The translations under genes and the position numbers were made by a program. A DNA stretch of 64,000 nt, from assembly GCF_024972775.1 (NCBI RefSeq), contig NZ_CP092282.1, positions 2,225,001 to 2,289,000 of the forward strand. Direction: 5' to 3'. The notes beneath the pieces are model-generated. The model saw only the letters and a list, made by a program, of their open reading frames with translations. It was not told the origin of the DNA and made no database searches. This document shows, piece after piece, positions 24,799 through 33,506 of this stretch (its first letter is position 1; the number at the start of each line of letters is the position of its first letter). The stretch comes from Dehalobacter sp. DCM. Its GTDB lineage: Bacteria; Bacillota; Desulfitobacteriia; Desulfitobacteriales; Syntrophobotulaceae.

Positions 24799-26961
24799 AT
24801 GCCAATGAATATCATCGATTATTTAAAAGAAAATACTCAGTTGCAGCATACCTTATTAAATTCAGATTTATTTGATCTTCTTCCGTGCGGGCTTTCAATT
24901 ACCACAGACGTCAGTTGTGAAACAATCATCCACAACCCCGTTGCAGCCATATTTTACGAGATTGAACCGTATGGTATATTTTCCCACTCAGCTAAAGTGC
25001 CGCCGCGAGTCACTATATATCACAACGGTGAACCGCTAAGCGTCAATGACATGCCCATGCAGCAAGCAGCGTGGTATGGTAAAGAGACCCATAATAGTGT
25101 ACTTGAATTTGTCTGGGAAAATGGTATATCAAAAACAGCCTACATCAATGCAATTCCGCTATATGACCAAAACAAAACCATTATTGGCTGTATATCAACG
25201 CTTGAGGATGTTAGTGAAATTGTTAATTTAAATAAAACAGTGAAAAGACATCAGGAACAGTTGGAAGATATATTATTTGAACGTACGGAATCGCTTTTGG
25301 CTTCTGAGAAAGCACTGATCCAAGCCAATATTGAACTGGAACAGAAAGTATGTGAACGGACGTTTGACTTGGAGGAGAAGAATAAATTAATTAGTGAAGA
25401 AATTGAAAAGGTCAGAGTGACAAAAGATATTTTGCGTGAAAGTGAGGAAAAGTACCGTACGCTATTTAATTCCATCGATGATGGATTTTGTATCATAGAA
25501 GTGATTTTTGATAATCAAGGAATACCTGAAGATATTCGCTACCTGGAAACAAACCCCGCATTTGAAAAACTCTTAACATTGATGGATACGCATCGTGACT
25601 TGATTCAAGATCATACGTCTGAAAAAAATACCATGCTCACGTTTTTGGCAAATACAATCTCAACCGGGAAGGCGGGTAGGTTTTGTTGTTATATTAACGT
25701 GTTAGACCGGTGGTTTGATATCTATGCCTTAAGATTAGGCGAAGCGGACACCCGACAAATAGCGCTGCTGGTCAATGATATATCTGAACGAAAGATGGCG
25801 GAGGAAATGCTCCGTGAGGGAAAAGAACGCGCTTTAGAAATGCTTGAAAAGTTAAGTCAGGCGGATGAAAACAAAACGCGATTTCTCAATGTGCTGTCAC
25901 ATGAACTACGGAACCCTCTGGCATCGATTATGATGAGTCTGTCCTTGCTGGAAAAAGTTCCCCCCACAGGAGAACAAGCCCTTCTGGCAAGGAAAGTAGC
26001 CCAACGCCAGACGGCTCAACTTTCACGTTTAGTGGATAATTTGTTGGATGTAACGCGTATATCTCAGAATAAAATCACACTTGAAAAAGAGCATATTGAA
26101 CTCAATGAAATCATACGAAATGCTGTTGCGGATTACCAGCTGCAATTTGCAGAAAAAGGCGTGGATTTGATAATGAATATGACATCCGCGATCTACACGG
26201 AAGCCGATCCTGCCAGACTGACGCAGGTTATCGGCAACCTGCTGCATAATGCTTTGAAGTTTACGGACAAAGGTGATCGCACTTGGGTCGAGGTTACTCA
26301 GGATAAAAAAAGACACGAGGCGATTATTAAGGTCAAAGATACGGGTATTGGGATCAAACCGGAATTATTGCCAGGATTATTTGACGCTTTCATGCAAGCA
26401 GACACGTCCCTTGACCGTAATAGCGGCGGTCTTGGTCTTGGTCTTTCTATCGTTCAGGGGATAGTTAAATTGCACGGCGGGAGTATAACAGCGTATAGCG
26501 ATGGCCCGGCTCAAGGGACGGAATTTTTTCTGCGCCTACCCATTCAAAAAGCAGGTGAAGAACGAAAGGCAAGTGTATACAGCGCATCCTCAGGGCGTCC
26601 GTTAAACATTTTAGTGATTGACGATATCCCGGATGTTGCAGAAATATTGTGTTCGCTTCTCAGCTATTTGGGCCATAAAGTCCGGATTGCGTTAAGCGGG
26701 CGGGAGGGAATAGCGATGGCGAAAGAATTTCATCCAGAAGTCCTGATCTGCGATATCGGTCTGCCGGAGATGAATGGGTATAAAGTAGCCGAACTTTTCC
26801 GCAGTGATCATACTCTGAGAAATATTTTTCTTATCGCCCTGTCAGGATATGCTCAGCCCGAGGATTTGAGCCGGTCTAGAGAAGCCGGATTTGATCGCCA
26901 TTTGGCTAAACCGGTCGATCTTGATACCCTCAAGTCAGTGTTGGCGGAAGTCATTTTATAA
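24799..26961 (+). CDS. Hybrid sensor histidine kinase / response regulator with PAS domains
   Basis: The protein has about 720 residues from ATG 24799, which has AGGAGGGGAAA before it. Order of domains: a PAS-like sensor (about 15-145), a coiled coil (about 150-220), a second PAS (about 225-340), HisKA with the phosphorylated His in FLNVLSHELRNP (about residue 370), a HATPase with N-box NLLHNALKF, G1 KDTGIGI and G2 GGLGLGLS (about 470-595), and a C-terminal REC domain with ILVIDD, phospho-Asp in ICDIGLPEMNG (about 650) and the conserved Lys of LAKPVD. No transmembrane segment is seen, so it is cytosolic. There is no separate response regulator next to it. Confidence 0.93.
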   Translation: MPMNIIDYLKENTQLQHTLLNSDLFDLLPCGLSITTDVSCETIIHNPVAAIFYEIEPYGIFSHSAKVPPRVTIYHNGEPLSVNDMPMQQAAWYGKETHNSVLEFVWENGISKTAYINAIPLYDQNKTIIGCISTLEDVSEIVNLNKTVKRHQEQLEDILFERTESLLASEKALIQANIELEQKVCERTFDLEEKNKLISEEIEKVRVTKDILRESEEKYRTLFNSIDDGFCIIEVIFDNQGIPEDIRYLETNPAFEKLLTLMDTHRDLIQDHTSEKNTMLTFLANTISTGKAGRFCCYINVLDRWFDIYALRLGEADTRQIALLVNDISERKMAEEMLREGKERALEMLEKLSQADENKTRFLNVLSHELRNPLASIMMSLSLLEKVPPTGEQALLARKVAQRQTAQLSRLVDNLLDVTRISQNKITLEKEHIELNEIIRNAVADYQLQFAEKGVDLIMNMTSAIYTEADPARLTQVIGNLLHNALKFTDKGDRTWVEVTQDKKRHEAIIKVKDTGIGIKPELLPGLFDAFMQADTSLDRNSGGLGLGLSIVQGIVKLHGGSITAYSDGPAQGTEFFLRLPIQKAGEERKASVYSASSGRPLNILVIDDIPDVAEILCSLLSYLGHKVRIALSGREGIAMAKEFHPEVLICDIGLPEMNGYKVAELFRSDHTLRNIFLIALSGYAQPEDLSRSREAGFDRHLAKPVDLDTLKSVLAEVIL

Positions 26962-27110
26962 TAGGATCAACCGGCAGGCCGCACAGCGGTTTATAGATAG
27001 GGCACTGATATTTACAGAATGCGGATACGCTTAATAAAAAATTGGGACAAATAGTCTGCCTTATGAATACACTATCATTGAATACGGACTAGCATGAAGG
27101 AGATGATACG

Positions 27111-27218
27111 ATGGTAGGCATTCTAAGGAGAGTCATCATAATCCCGATAGTAATTTTTGCTGTACCGATACTTTTGTTGCTATTTTTGATCGCGTTGATT
27201 TTAAGACTGATCTTCTAG
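27111..27218 (+). CDS. 35-residue single-span membrane peptide
   Basis: ATG 27111 is preceded by GAAGGAGATG at ideal spacing. The product (MVGILRRVIIIPIVIFAVP followed by a Leu/Ile-rich run) is one hydrophobic helix with two Arg near the N-terminus, ending RLIF. It is followed 25 bp later by a perfect 12-bp-stem terminator. The good ribosome site, consistent composition and terminator argue for a real small protein; the function is unknown. It may be co-transcribed with the hybrid kinase 150 bp upstream. Confidence 0.6.
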   Translation: MVGILRRVIIIPIVIFAVPILLLLFLIALILRLIF

Positions 27219-27243
27219 TTATCCCCAAAATCTTAATTCGACA

Positions 27244-27285
27244 GAAATCCACCCAGTACGATATTCCGTTGGGTGGATTTCTTTG
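27244..27285 (+). terminator. Terminator after the membrane peptide
   Basis: Perfect 12-bp stem GAAATCCACCCA/TGGGTGGATTTC (27244-27255, 27270-27281) followed by TTTG. Confidence 0.75.
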
Positions 27286-27308
27286 TGGTTGATGATGAAC
27301 TTCATAAT

Positions 27309-27370
27309 CGACACTGGTGTCGAATTTGAACCGGCAAGTCAAATCCCCAACCAGTTGGGAATTTGACTTG
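27309..27370. repeat. Tandem palindromes between the membrane peptide and DUF4474 genes
   Basis: CGACAC-TG-GTGTCG (27309-27322) is followed by a 17-bp-arm palindrome (27335-27351 pairs with 27354-27370, one mismatch) with core CCCAACCAGTTGGG and flanks CAAGTCAAAT/ATTTGACTTG. On the minus strand it lies just after the DUF4474 gene and could terminate it, but there is no T-run. The form resembles the AAGTTCAAATTC-CCATCCGTGG palindrome at about 47101-47139. Confidence 0.5.
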
Positions 27371-27402
27371 CGGTGCGAGAAATTAATAAAACACTAAGCG
27401 TG

Positions 27403-28476
27403 TTATTCAAGCTTATCGGTATTAAGGTTCTCCGTCAATTTTATTGACTTTTTGAATCCCACCAAGGATGTTAATCCTAATAGGATTATTTTGATCCAAA
27501 TTTCATAGAATGCTTTGCTTTTCGCGATTTTGATCACGTTTTTATAAAGATCGGGTGCCTGATTTTCGATTGCTTTCATTTTATCCAGAATGTTATTATA
27601 TGGGCCGGTTATCTCCAAGTACTTTTCACATAGGGCTTTATTTTTAGCTTGAATCAATGAATCCGTTGAAGGTGTTCTAGTAGTCGGCTGCTTCGTATGG
27701 GGCGAGGTGAAGTTAATCAGGATAGAACTGCCGCTCACCTGATATTCTGTTTTGGAGTAACCGGCTTTCTTCAGGCCGCCGATAAAAGCAGCCGTCATGG
27801 CTTCCTCCGGAAAAGTCAGACAGATCGTCATACTTAACTCCCAAGGCTGTGAGAACTCGCCCAGTTTAAATCCAGTCAGCCACCAATGCGTGTCTTCTCT
27901 CGTTAAGAGGATCCGTCCATTTTTTTTAAGCACAAAAGACATCGGGATCATTTCATCATCACTGACGGATTTATAGAACATACCCCTGAATAATCCCGGA
28001 AGTGTATAATGGAAAGCACCTTTGTATAACCCAATTTCTCCGCCGGTTACCAAATCGTACTGTCCCTTCCAGAAGCCAACCATCCATTTTTGATCGTTAT
28101 AATCAAAATTGATCGATTCACAGTCAATGATCATTCCCATCGGAGCCGAAGCTTCATCATAAAGACGGCAATACCCGGCTCTTCGCTGCCAGGGATTGAC
28201 GGTGGAATAGAATATATCCTGTTGAGGATCATAAGCATAGCCGGCATTTTTAATAACTTGATCCAGATCCGGATCCCCAGTCCCTTGAGGTAATGCTCTT
28301 GGTTCGGCAGGGAACGGCAGCGTTAATGATTGGGAAGGCGGGAAACTATTTGCAGACCTGTTTTCGGGAAAAATTGACTGCGGAGACCGGGTGTTATCAT
28401 GTGATGGAACCGGCGCTGAGTTAGAATACGGTGACAATGGATCATGGTTATACAGAACGGATTTGTGAAATAGCAT
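27403..28476 (-). CDS. DUF4474 domain-containing protein (paralogue 1)
   Basis: The 357-residue protein has a Pro/Ser-rich disordered start (about 1-65), a DUF4474 domain (about 68-275; DPDLDQVIKNAGYAYDPQQDIFYS, AGYCRLYDEASAPMGMIIDCE, WKGQYDLVTGGEIGLY, HWWLTGFKLGEFSQPWEL) and a C-terminal helical part with one transmembrane segment (about 325-343). It is about half identical by eye to the next gene upstream (28579-29595), so the two arose by tandem duplication. DUF4474 has no known biochemical role; the fold is found in spore-forming clostridia. AAGGGGA precedes the ATG. Confidence 0.82.
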   Translation of the reverse strand: MLFHKSVLYNHDPLSPYSNSAPVPSHDNTRSPQSIFPENRSANSFPPSQSLTLPFPAEPRALPQGTGDPDLDQVIKNAGYAYDPQQDIFYSTVNPWQRRAGYCRLYDEASAPMGMIIDCESINFDYNDQKWMVGFWKGQYDLVTGGEIGLYKGAFHYTLPGLFRGMFYKSVSDDEMIPMSFVLKKNGRILLTREDTHWWLTGFKLGEFSQPWELSMTICLTFPEEAMTAAFIGGLKKAGYSKTEYQVSGSSILINFTSPHTKQPTTRTPSTDSLIQAKNKALCEKYLEITGPYNNILDKMKAIENQAPDLYKNVIKIAKSKAFYEIWIKIILLGLTSLVGFKKSIKLTENLNTDKLE

Positions 28477-28578
28477 GCGAATCGTCCCCTTAGTAAAGAT
28501 TAATATATGACATCTTATGTTAAAAGGACAAACACGGTACGTGTTTGTCCTGAAATTAATTCAAACGATCTATCGGGA

Positions 28579-29595
28579 TCAAGAATTGGTTTCCGTAAGG
28601 TTATCCATAAGGTTATCCGTTTGGTTATCAGTAGAGTTTCCTGTTAGGTTATCTGACCATTCATCCAATATACTATCCGGAAACTCCTTGTCAGAGCTGA
28701 TATAGACAAGATAGACAGTAACCAGGAAAGCAATAGCGATTAATACCCATGTTTCCTTGGAGATACTTGTCGGATTCATTTTGTCCAGGCGTTTCAAAAG
28801 CCAGGGGGCTTTTTCCTCAATCAATGTGATTTTTTCCTGTACGGTGAGCTTGTCGCCTGTCAGTTCATTAAATTTTTGACATAAGAATTTATTTTTTTGC
28901 TGGATCAGCCAATCGGTGGGGCGGGTTCGTGTGAATGGTTGGGGCGTACGCGGCTGATTAAAACAAAAGCTGACGGTATTCCCCATAACAAATAATTCAT
29001 TATCATTGTAGCCAGCCGCGCGCATCCCGGCCAGAAAGGCGTTAAGCATGTTCAGATCCCTAAGCTGAATACGGATATCCATCGTTAATTCTGAAGGTTG
29101 AGCAAAACTGCCTAATTTAAAACCAGTGAGCCACCAGTGTTTGCCGCTTCGCGTAAATAGGTGCTCACCATTTCTTTTGAGTGTATAGGACATCTCCAGC
29201 ATATCGGTGTCTTTGACGGCGCGATAAAAAATGGTGCTTGGAATTGGCGACATGCTTGAGCTGACGACACTTTGATAGAATCCAATTTCTCCGCCGCAGA
29301 CCAGATCATATTGTCCTTTCCAGATACCAATCATCCATTGCTTTCCCTGATAATCAAAACGTATGGGTTCACAATCAATGATCATACCCATTGGTGCGGC
29401 TGCGATATCGAATAACCGACAGTATCCAATCCATCGCTGCCAAGGGCGCATATTGGAAATAAAGATATCTTGGGTTGGATCATAAGAATATCCAGCTATT
29501 TCAATTATTTCATCAAGTTCTTCATTGCCTATTCCAGGCGTATTTTCAATACTGAAATAATTACTGTTCGTATCGGTTTCAATTTCATTGGACAT
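28579..29595 (-). CDS. DUF4474 domain-containing protein (paralogue 2)
   Basis: The 338-residue protein has the DUF4474 domain at about 22-230 (AGYSYDPTQDIF, IGYCRLFDIAAAPMGMIIDCE, WKGQYDLVCGGEIGFYQ, HWWLTGFKLGSFAQPSEL), a helical linker, a transmembrane segment (about 285-303), and a C-terminal tail made of four-residue DNLT-like repeats (about 315-336) coded by a 12-bp tandem repeat. AAAGGAGTG precedes the ATG. It has the same orientation as paralogue 1 and the Gln-rich gene, with gaps of 102 and 157 bp, so one transcript is possible. Confidence 0.82.
   Translation of the reverse strand: MSNEIETDTNSNYFSIENTPGIGNEELDEIIEIAGYSYDPTQDIFISNMRPWQRWIGYCRLFDIAAAPMGMIIDCEPIRFDYQGKQWMIGIWKGQYDLVCGGEIGFYQSVVSSSMSPIPSTIFYRAVKDTDMLEMSYTLKRNGEHLFTRSGKHWWLTGFKLGSFAQPSELTMDIRIQLRDLNMLNAFLAGMRAAGYNDNELFVMGNTVSFCFNQPRTPQPFTRTRPTDWLIQQKNKFLCQKFNELTGDKLTVQEKITLIEEKAPWLLKRLDKMNPTSISKETWVLIAIAFLVTVYLVYISSDKEFPDSILDEWSDNLTGNSTDNQTDNLMDNLTETNS
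28599..28658 (-). repeat. 12-bp tandem repeat, five units, in the DUF4474 tail
   Basis: Five consecutive 12-bp units begin GGTTATC or a close variant (28599, 28611, 28623, 28635, 28647). On the minus strand each unit codes four residues of the DNLT type. Copy number may vary between strains. Confidence 0.75.
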
Positions 29596-29752
29596 AGATT
29601 CTCACACTCCTTTCCGGTACCAGTATTATCCATATATTTTATGCAGAAAGGAGTGAGATGCAACAGGTGAACATCAAAGAAAAGGAAGGATACTTAACCA
29701 GACGATGGTTACGATCCTTCCTTTTTAAAGAGCTTTAATTTATTTAAACAAT

Positions 29753-30331
29753 TTAATGGCGCTGATCCTGTCCGTAATGTCCAACCATCCCGCTTTGGCC
29801 TGACATACCTGACTGACCACTCATACTCTGCTGACCTGACATCCCGGACTGAGCTGACACTCCAGATTGACCTGACATTCCGGATTGCTGATTAAACATA
29901 TTCTGACTCTGCTGACTCATTTGGAAGAGCTGGCTTTGAGTCTGATCAATCAATTTACTCATCTGTTCCAGTGCTTGGTGGGCCTGGATCTGCTGGTTAG
30001 CCTGTGTAAGCGCTGTCATTGCAGTCTGAATTGCCTGGTGCAGCTGCTGGTCAGCCTGTTGTTTCTGCTGCTGGGTTTGATTTCGGAAATTCTGAATTTG
30101 CTGTTGCAGCTGTTGTGCAGCCTGCTGACTCTGTTGAATGATCTGGTTCTGATTCTGACTCATTCCGCCTCCCTGGCTTTGCGAGGAAGCAAAAGTCCCG
30201 AAGGATACTTGTTTTAACTGATTCATTGTGTTTTCCATGGCAGATAACTGACTTCTTAAGTCACCGATTTCTTCACTGACTTCCATGTCTTTTTTAACCG
30301 ATGCCAAAATGTTTTTGCTTTTTTCATCCAT
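29753..30331 (-). CDS. Gln-rich low-complexity protein with SGQSGM repeats
   Basis: The 192-residue protein has a charged, helical N-terminus (about 1-45), a long Gln-rich helical segment (about 60-145, many QQ pairs, heptad-like) and a tail of repeated SGM/SGQ units (about 146-185). No enzyme motif, signal peptide or membrane segment is present. TAGGAGGAAGG precedes the ATG. Composition is that of a structural or coat-like protein, and a spore-coat role is possible because it sits with DUF4474 genes and cyanophycin synthetase in a spore-former lineage. That role is inference. Confidence 0.7.
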   Translation of the reverse strand: MDEKSKNILASVKKDMEVSEEIGDLRSQLSAMENTMNQLKQVSFGTFASSQSQGGGMSQNQNQIIQQSQQAAQQLQQQIQNFRNQTQQQKQQADQQLHQAIQTAMTALTQANQQIQAHQALEQMSKLIDQTQSQLFQMSQQSQNMFNQQSGMSGQSGVSAQSGMSGQQSMSGQSGMSGQSGMVGHYGQDQRH

Positions 30332-30690
30332 TATTCCTTCCTCCTAAAAAATTTAATTGAAAGTGTCCATTCTATTTTTGTCTATTTGTAAGGTTTTTAT
30401 TTAATCCTGTGATTTGATATATCTATATATAAAAGGAAAATCAGCAAGAGAAGTCATTATTTCTCAGAATAATATCAGCCAAAAAATAGCAAAATAATCC
30501 ATACGGATACTGCTCGCATTTTGATTTCCTTGATAGGAGAATTAATGACTTGTCATAAAGCGGCAAAATAAATAAGAATGTGGGTAAGTTACCACAAAAA
30601 CTACCTGGTCAACCACATCATGGCAATATATTTCTTGACAATTTGTAACAAAATAATTGCGGGTAAATAAATCTATTGGAGTGATTTCGC
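30332..30690 (+). other. Gene-free region before cphA
   Basis: A+T-rich divergent intergenic region. No ORF has a ribosome site. TTGACA occurs at about 30635-30640 without a proper -10 at 16-18 bp. No hairpin of note. Confidence 0.3.
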
Positions 30691-33405
30691 TTGCAGCTTC
30701 TAGATATGCAATCATTTACAGCTCCGAATATTTACAGCATCGAACAAAATATCGTGATGATGCGCTTAAAATTAGAGGAGCTGGTTGATGTCCCAACGAA
30801 AGATATTCCCGGATTTAATGAGAAAATCATCAAATTCTTCCCCGGTTTAAGCGAACATAAATGTACGAAAGGATATATCGGCGGTTTCATTGATCGTTTA
30901 AAAGAAGGAACGTATATCGCTCATGTTACCGAACATCTTTGCCTGGAAATTCAAAAAATGCTGGGTTCGGATATGAAATACGGAAAAGCCAGAAACGAAT
31001 CCAATGATATTTATAAAGTGATCTTCGCTTGCGAAAATAGTGTAACCGGCAAGCTGTGCGGACAATTTATCTATGATTTGGTAAGTGCTTTGTGTCAAGA
31101 AGAGTGTTTTGACTTTTCTAATGCTTATTTACGTTTAGAATCTTTATTTCTTACGTACAACAGGGGAGTCAGTACGGGTGCGATCTATCACGAAGCAAAA
31201 AAAAGGGAAATCCCCATAGAGGAGATTCCTGGCAGCACCCTGATGCGTTTAGGTTACGGCAAGTATCAAAAATACATCTCAGCGACACTTTTTGAAAATA
31301 CAAGCAGTATCGCGGTGGATATTGCCTGTGACAAAGCCTTGACTAAAAGACTCCTGAATGAAGCTGCGATTCCAGTCCCGGAAGGTACGGTATGTTTCAC
31401 TGTTAATGAAGCAACAGCATATGCTCATACCCTCGGTTACCCTGTTGTCGTCAAACCAAAATGCGGCAATAAAGGGCAACATGTCAGTGTGAATATTACA
31501 AATGATGAAGCCTTGCAAAAAGCAGTTGAAGGGGCTTTGGTCTATGGTCCGGAAGTTATTATTGAACGGTATATTCGAGGGAAGGATTATCGTCTTTTAG
31601 TCATCCAAGGAAAATTAGTGGCTGCATCCGAACGGGTACCTCCTATGGTTATCGGTAATGGTACGCATAACATAGCGGAACTGATCGATGCAGAAAATAA
31701 CAACGCGCTCCGTGGTTATGACCACGAAAAACCATTGTCGCGCATCATAATTGACGACCAGATCAGACAGTGTCTGACTCAGCAAGGATTGACGCTGCAG
31801 ACGATTCCCGCAAAGGGCCAAAAGGTCTGTCTGCGCACCAATTCCAACTTGAGTACCGGCGGTACGGCGATTGACTGTACTGACTTGGTACACCCAAGAA
31901 ATAAGGAGATAGCCCAAAAAGCGGTCGCCATGATCGGTCTGGACATCGCGGGGGTGGATATGGTCATTCCGAATATATCGCAGCCAATCAGCAGTGACTT
32001 TGGGGCTGTTGTTGAAATCAATGCTGCCCCGGGTATTCGAATGCATCTTTATCCAACAGAGGGTAAGAGCAGAGACGTTGTTTCACCCATTTTGGATATG
32101 ATTTTTCCTCCGGGACATAAATCGTCAATTCCGGTTATTGCCGTTACAGGCACCAATGGAAAAACGACAACGACGCGAATGATAAACCATATCTTGCAGT
32201 GCAGCGGTTATACACCCGCTATGACAACGACCAGCGGTATCTATATTAATGGGAATTGTATCGAGAAGGGAGATACAACCGGTTATTTAAGTGCAAAACG
32301 CGTGCTCAATAATCGTGAGATCGATGCGGCAGTACTGGAGACGGCCCGAGGCGGCATTATTCGAAACGGTTTAGGGTACAGTAAAGCCGATGTCGCTGTG
32401 TTCACCAATCTTACCAATGATCATCTGGGGATTGATGGGGTCAATACGATGGAAGAATTATTCCATGTCAAATCGCTGGTAACGGAGGCAGTAAAAAAAG
32501 ACGGTTATTGTGTACTGAATGCCCAAGACCCATGGGTATTGAAGGCTAAAGAAAAAGCCGGAGGTGAGGTCCTCCTCTTTACGAACAATGAAAACAATTT
32601 CGCCTTTATTGATCATATAAAGCAAGGAAAACCCGGTGTTTTTGTCCATAATAACGCCATATATATTCGAAAAAATGGTAGAATAGATTACGTCCTCGAT
32701 ATCGACAGTATCCCTGCTGCTTACGGCGGGGTGCTTCAGCACAATATTGACAATGCGTTGGCTGCAATAGGCGCTTGTACATCGCTGGGTGTATCTCTGA
32801 TTAAAATTAGCAGAGCCCTTCGGACATTTACGAATGATTTGAAAGTAAATCCCGGCCGGTTTAACTTATTTGAACTGCAAGGCGTCAAAGTCATTTTGGA
32901 TTATGGCCACAACTATGATGGTTACCGTGTTACCCTTGATAGTCTGAAAAAACTCCCAGCTAAAAAATTGGTCGGTATTATTGGTGTTCCGGGAGACAGA
33001 CGGGATGATGATATCATCCGGATCGGGGAATTGGCCGGAAAGGCTTTCCATAAGCTTATTATTAAAGAAGACAGCGATCTGAGGGGTCGAAAGCCGTTGG
33101 AAGTTGCTCGTCTATTATTCGCCGGAGCGCAAAAAGCCGGATGCGAGAAATATAATATGACGATCATACCTAATGAGGTCGAAGCCCTGGAATATGCTTT
33201 GGAGAAAGCCTATACTGGGGATATTATTACGGTTTTTTTCGAGAATATGGACCCCCTTGTCGCATTAATTGAAGAATATCAAGGGACTATAAAAAAGGAC
33301 CGATTAAATCAATTACACACGATCACGTCAAGGGAACGTTTTCAGCCGTGGGTTATACTCCAGAAAAAAAGTTCTTTGGTCTCCGAAACGGGGACTCAGC
33401 ACTAG
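30691..33405 (+). CDS. cphA: Cyanophycin synthetase CphA
   Basis: The 904-residue enzyme makes multi-L-arginyl-poly-L-aspartate from Asp and Arg with ATP, without ribosomes. The N-terminal domain (about 1-165) is followed by an ATP-grasp domain (about 205-475; VVKPKCGNKGQHVSVN, RGKDYRLLVI, GVDMVIP, VEINAAPGI) that adds Asp, and a Mur-ligase-like domain (about 485-890; P-loop VTGTNGKTTTTRMI, LETARGGIIRNGLGY, TNLTNDHLGIDG, DYGHNYDGY) that adds Arg. Length is normal. The start is TTG 30691 with TTGGAGTG upstream; an ATG at 30706 is an alternative. No cyanophycinase (cphB) or isoaspartyl dipeptidase is in the window. A transporter-like gene follows by 101 bp. Confidence 0.95.
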   Translation: MQLLDMQSFTAPNIYSIEQNIVMMRLKLEELVDVPTKDIPGFNEKIIKFFPGLSEHKCTKGYIGGFIDRLKEGTYIAHVTEHLCLEIQKMLGSDMKYGKARNESNDIYKVIFACENSVTGKLCGQFIYDLVSALCQEECFDFSNAYLRLESLFLTYNRGVSTGAIYHEAKKREIPIEEIPGSTLMRLGYGKYQKYISATLFENTSSIAVDIACDKALTKRLLNEAAIPVPEGTVCFTVNEATAYAHTLGYPVVVKPKCGNKGQHVSVNITNDEALQKAVEGALVYGPEVIIERYIRGKDYRLLVIQGKLVAASERVPPMVIGNGTHNIAELIDAENNNALRGYDHEKPLSRIIIDDQIRQCLTQQGLTLQTIPAKGQKVCLRTNSNLSTGGTAIDCTDLVHPRNKEIAQKAVAMIGLDIAGVDMVIPNISQPISSDFGAVVEINAAPGIRMHLYPTEGKSRDVVSPILDMIFPPGHKSSIPVIAVTGTNGKTTTTRMINHILQCSGYTPAMTTTSGIYINGNCIEKGDTTGYLSAKRVLNNREIDAAVLETARGGIIRNGLGYSKADVAVFTNLTNDHLGIDGVNTMEELFHVKSLVTEAVKKDGYCVLNAQDPWVLKAKEKAGGEVLLFTNNENNFAFIDHIKQGKPGVFVHNNAIYIRKNGRIDYVLDIDSIPAAYGGVLQHNIDNALAAIGACTSLGVSLIKISRALRTFTNDLKVNPGRFNLFELQGVKVILDYGHNYDGYRVTLDSLKKLPAKKLVGIIGVPGDRRDDDIIRIGELAGKAFHKLIIKEDSDLRGRKPLEVARLLFAGAQKAGCEKYNMTIIPNEVEALEYALEKAYTGDIITVFFENMDPLVALIEEYQGTIKKDRLNQLHTITSRERFQPWVILQKKSSLVSETGTQH

Positions 33406-33506
33406 TACTCTGTAATTTACTCAAAGAAACCCTTTGTTCGATGTGAAGTTAATCTATATAATATATATATGGTTAATTGGATGAAGTCGACAAAGGAGCC
33501 TTTAAT

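Noticed and set aside
28599-28658. CRISPR-like repeat array
   Set aside because: Units are 12 bp with no spacers and encode in-frame DNLT residues.
30635-30690. TTGACA before cphA as promoter
   Set aside because: No -10 element at 15-19 bp spacing is present.
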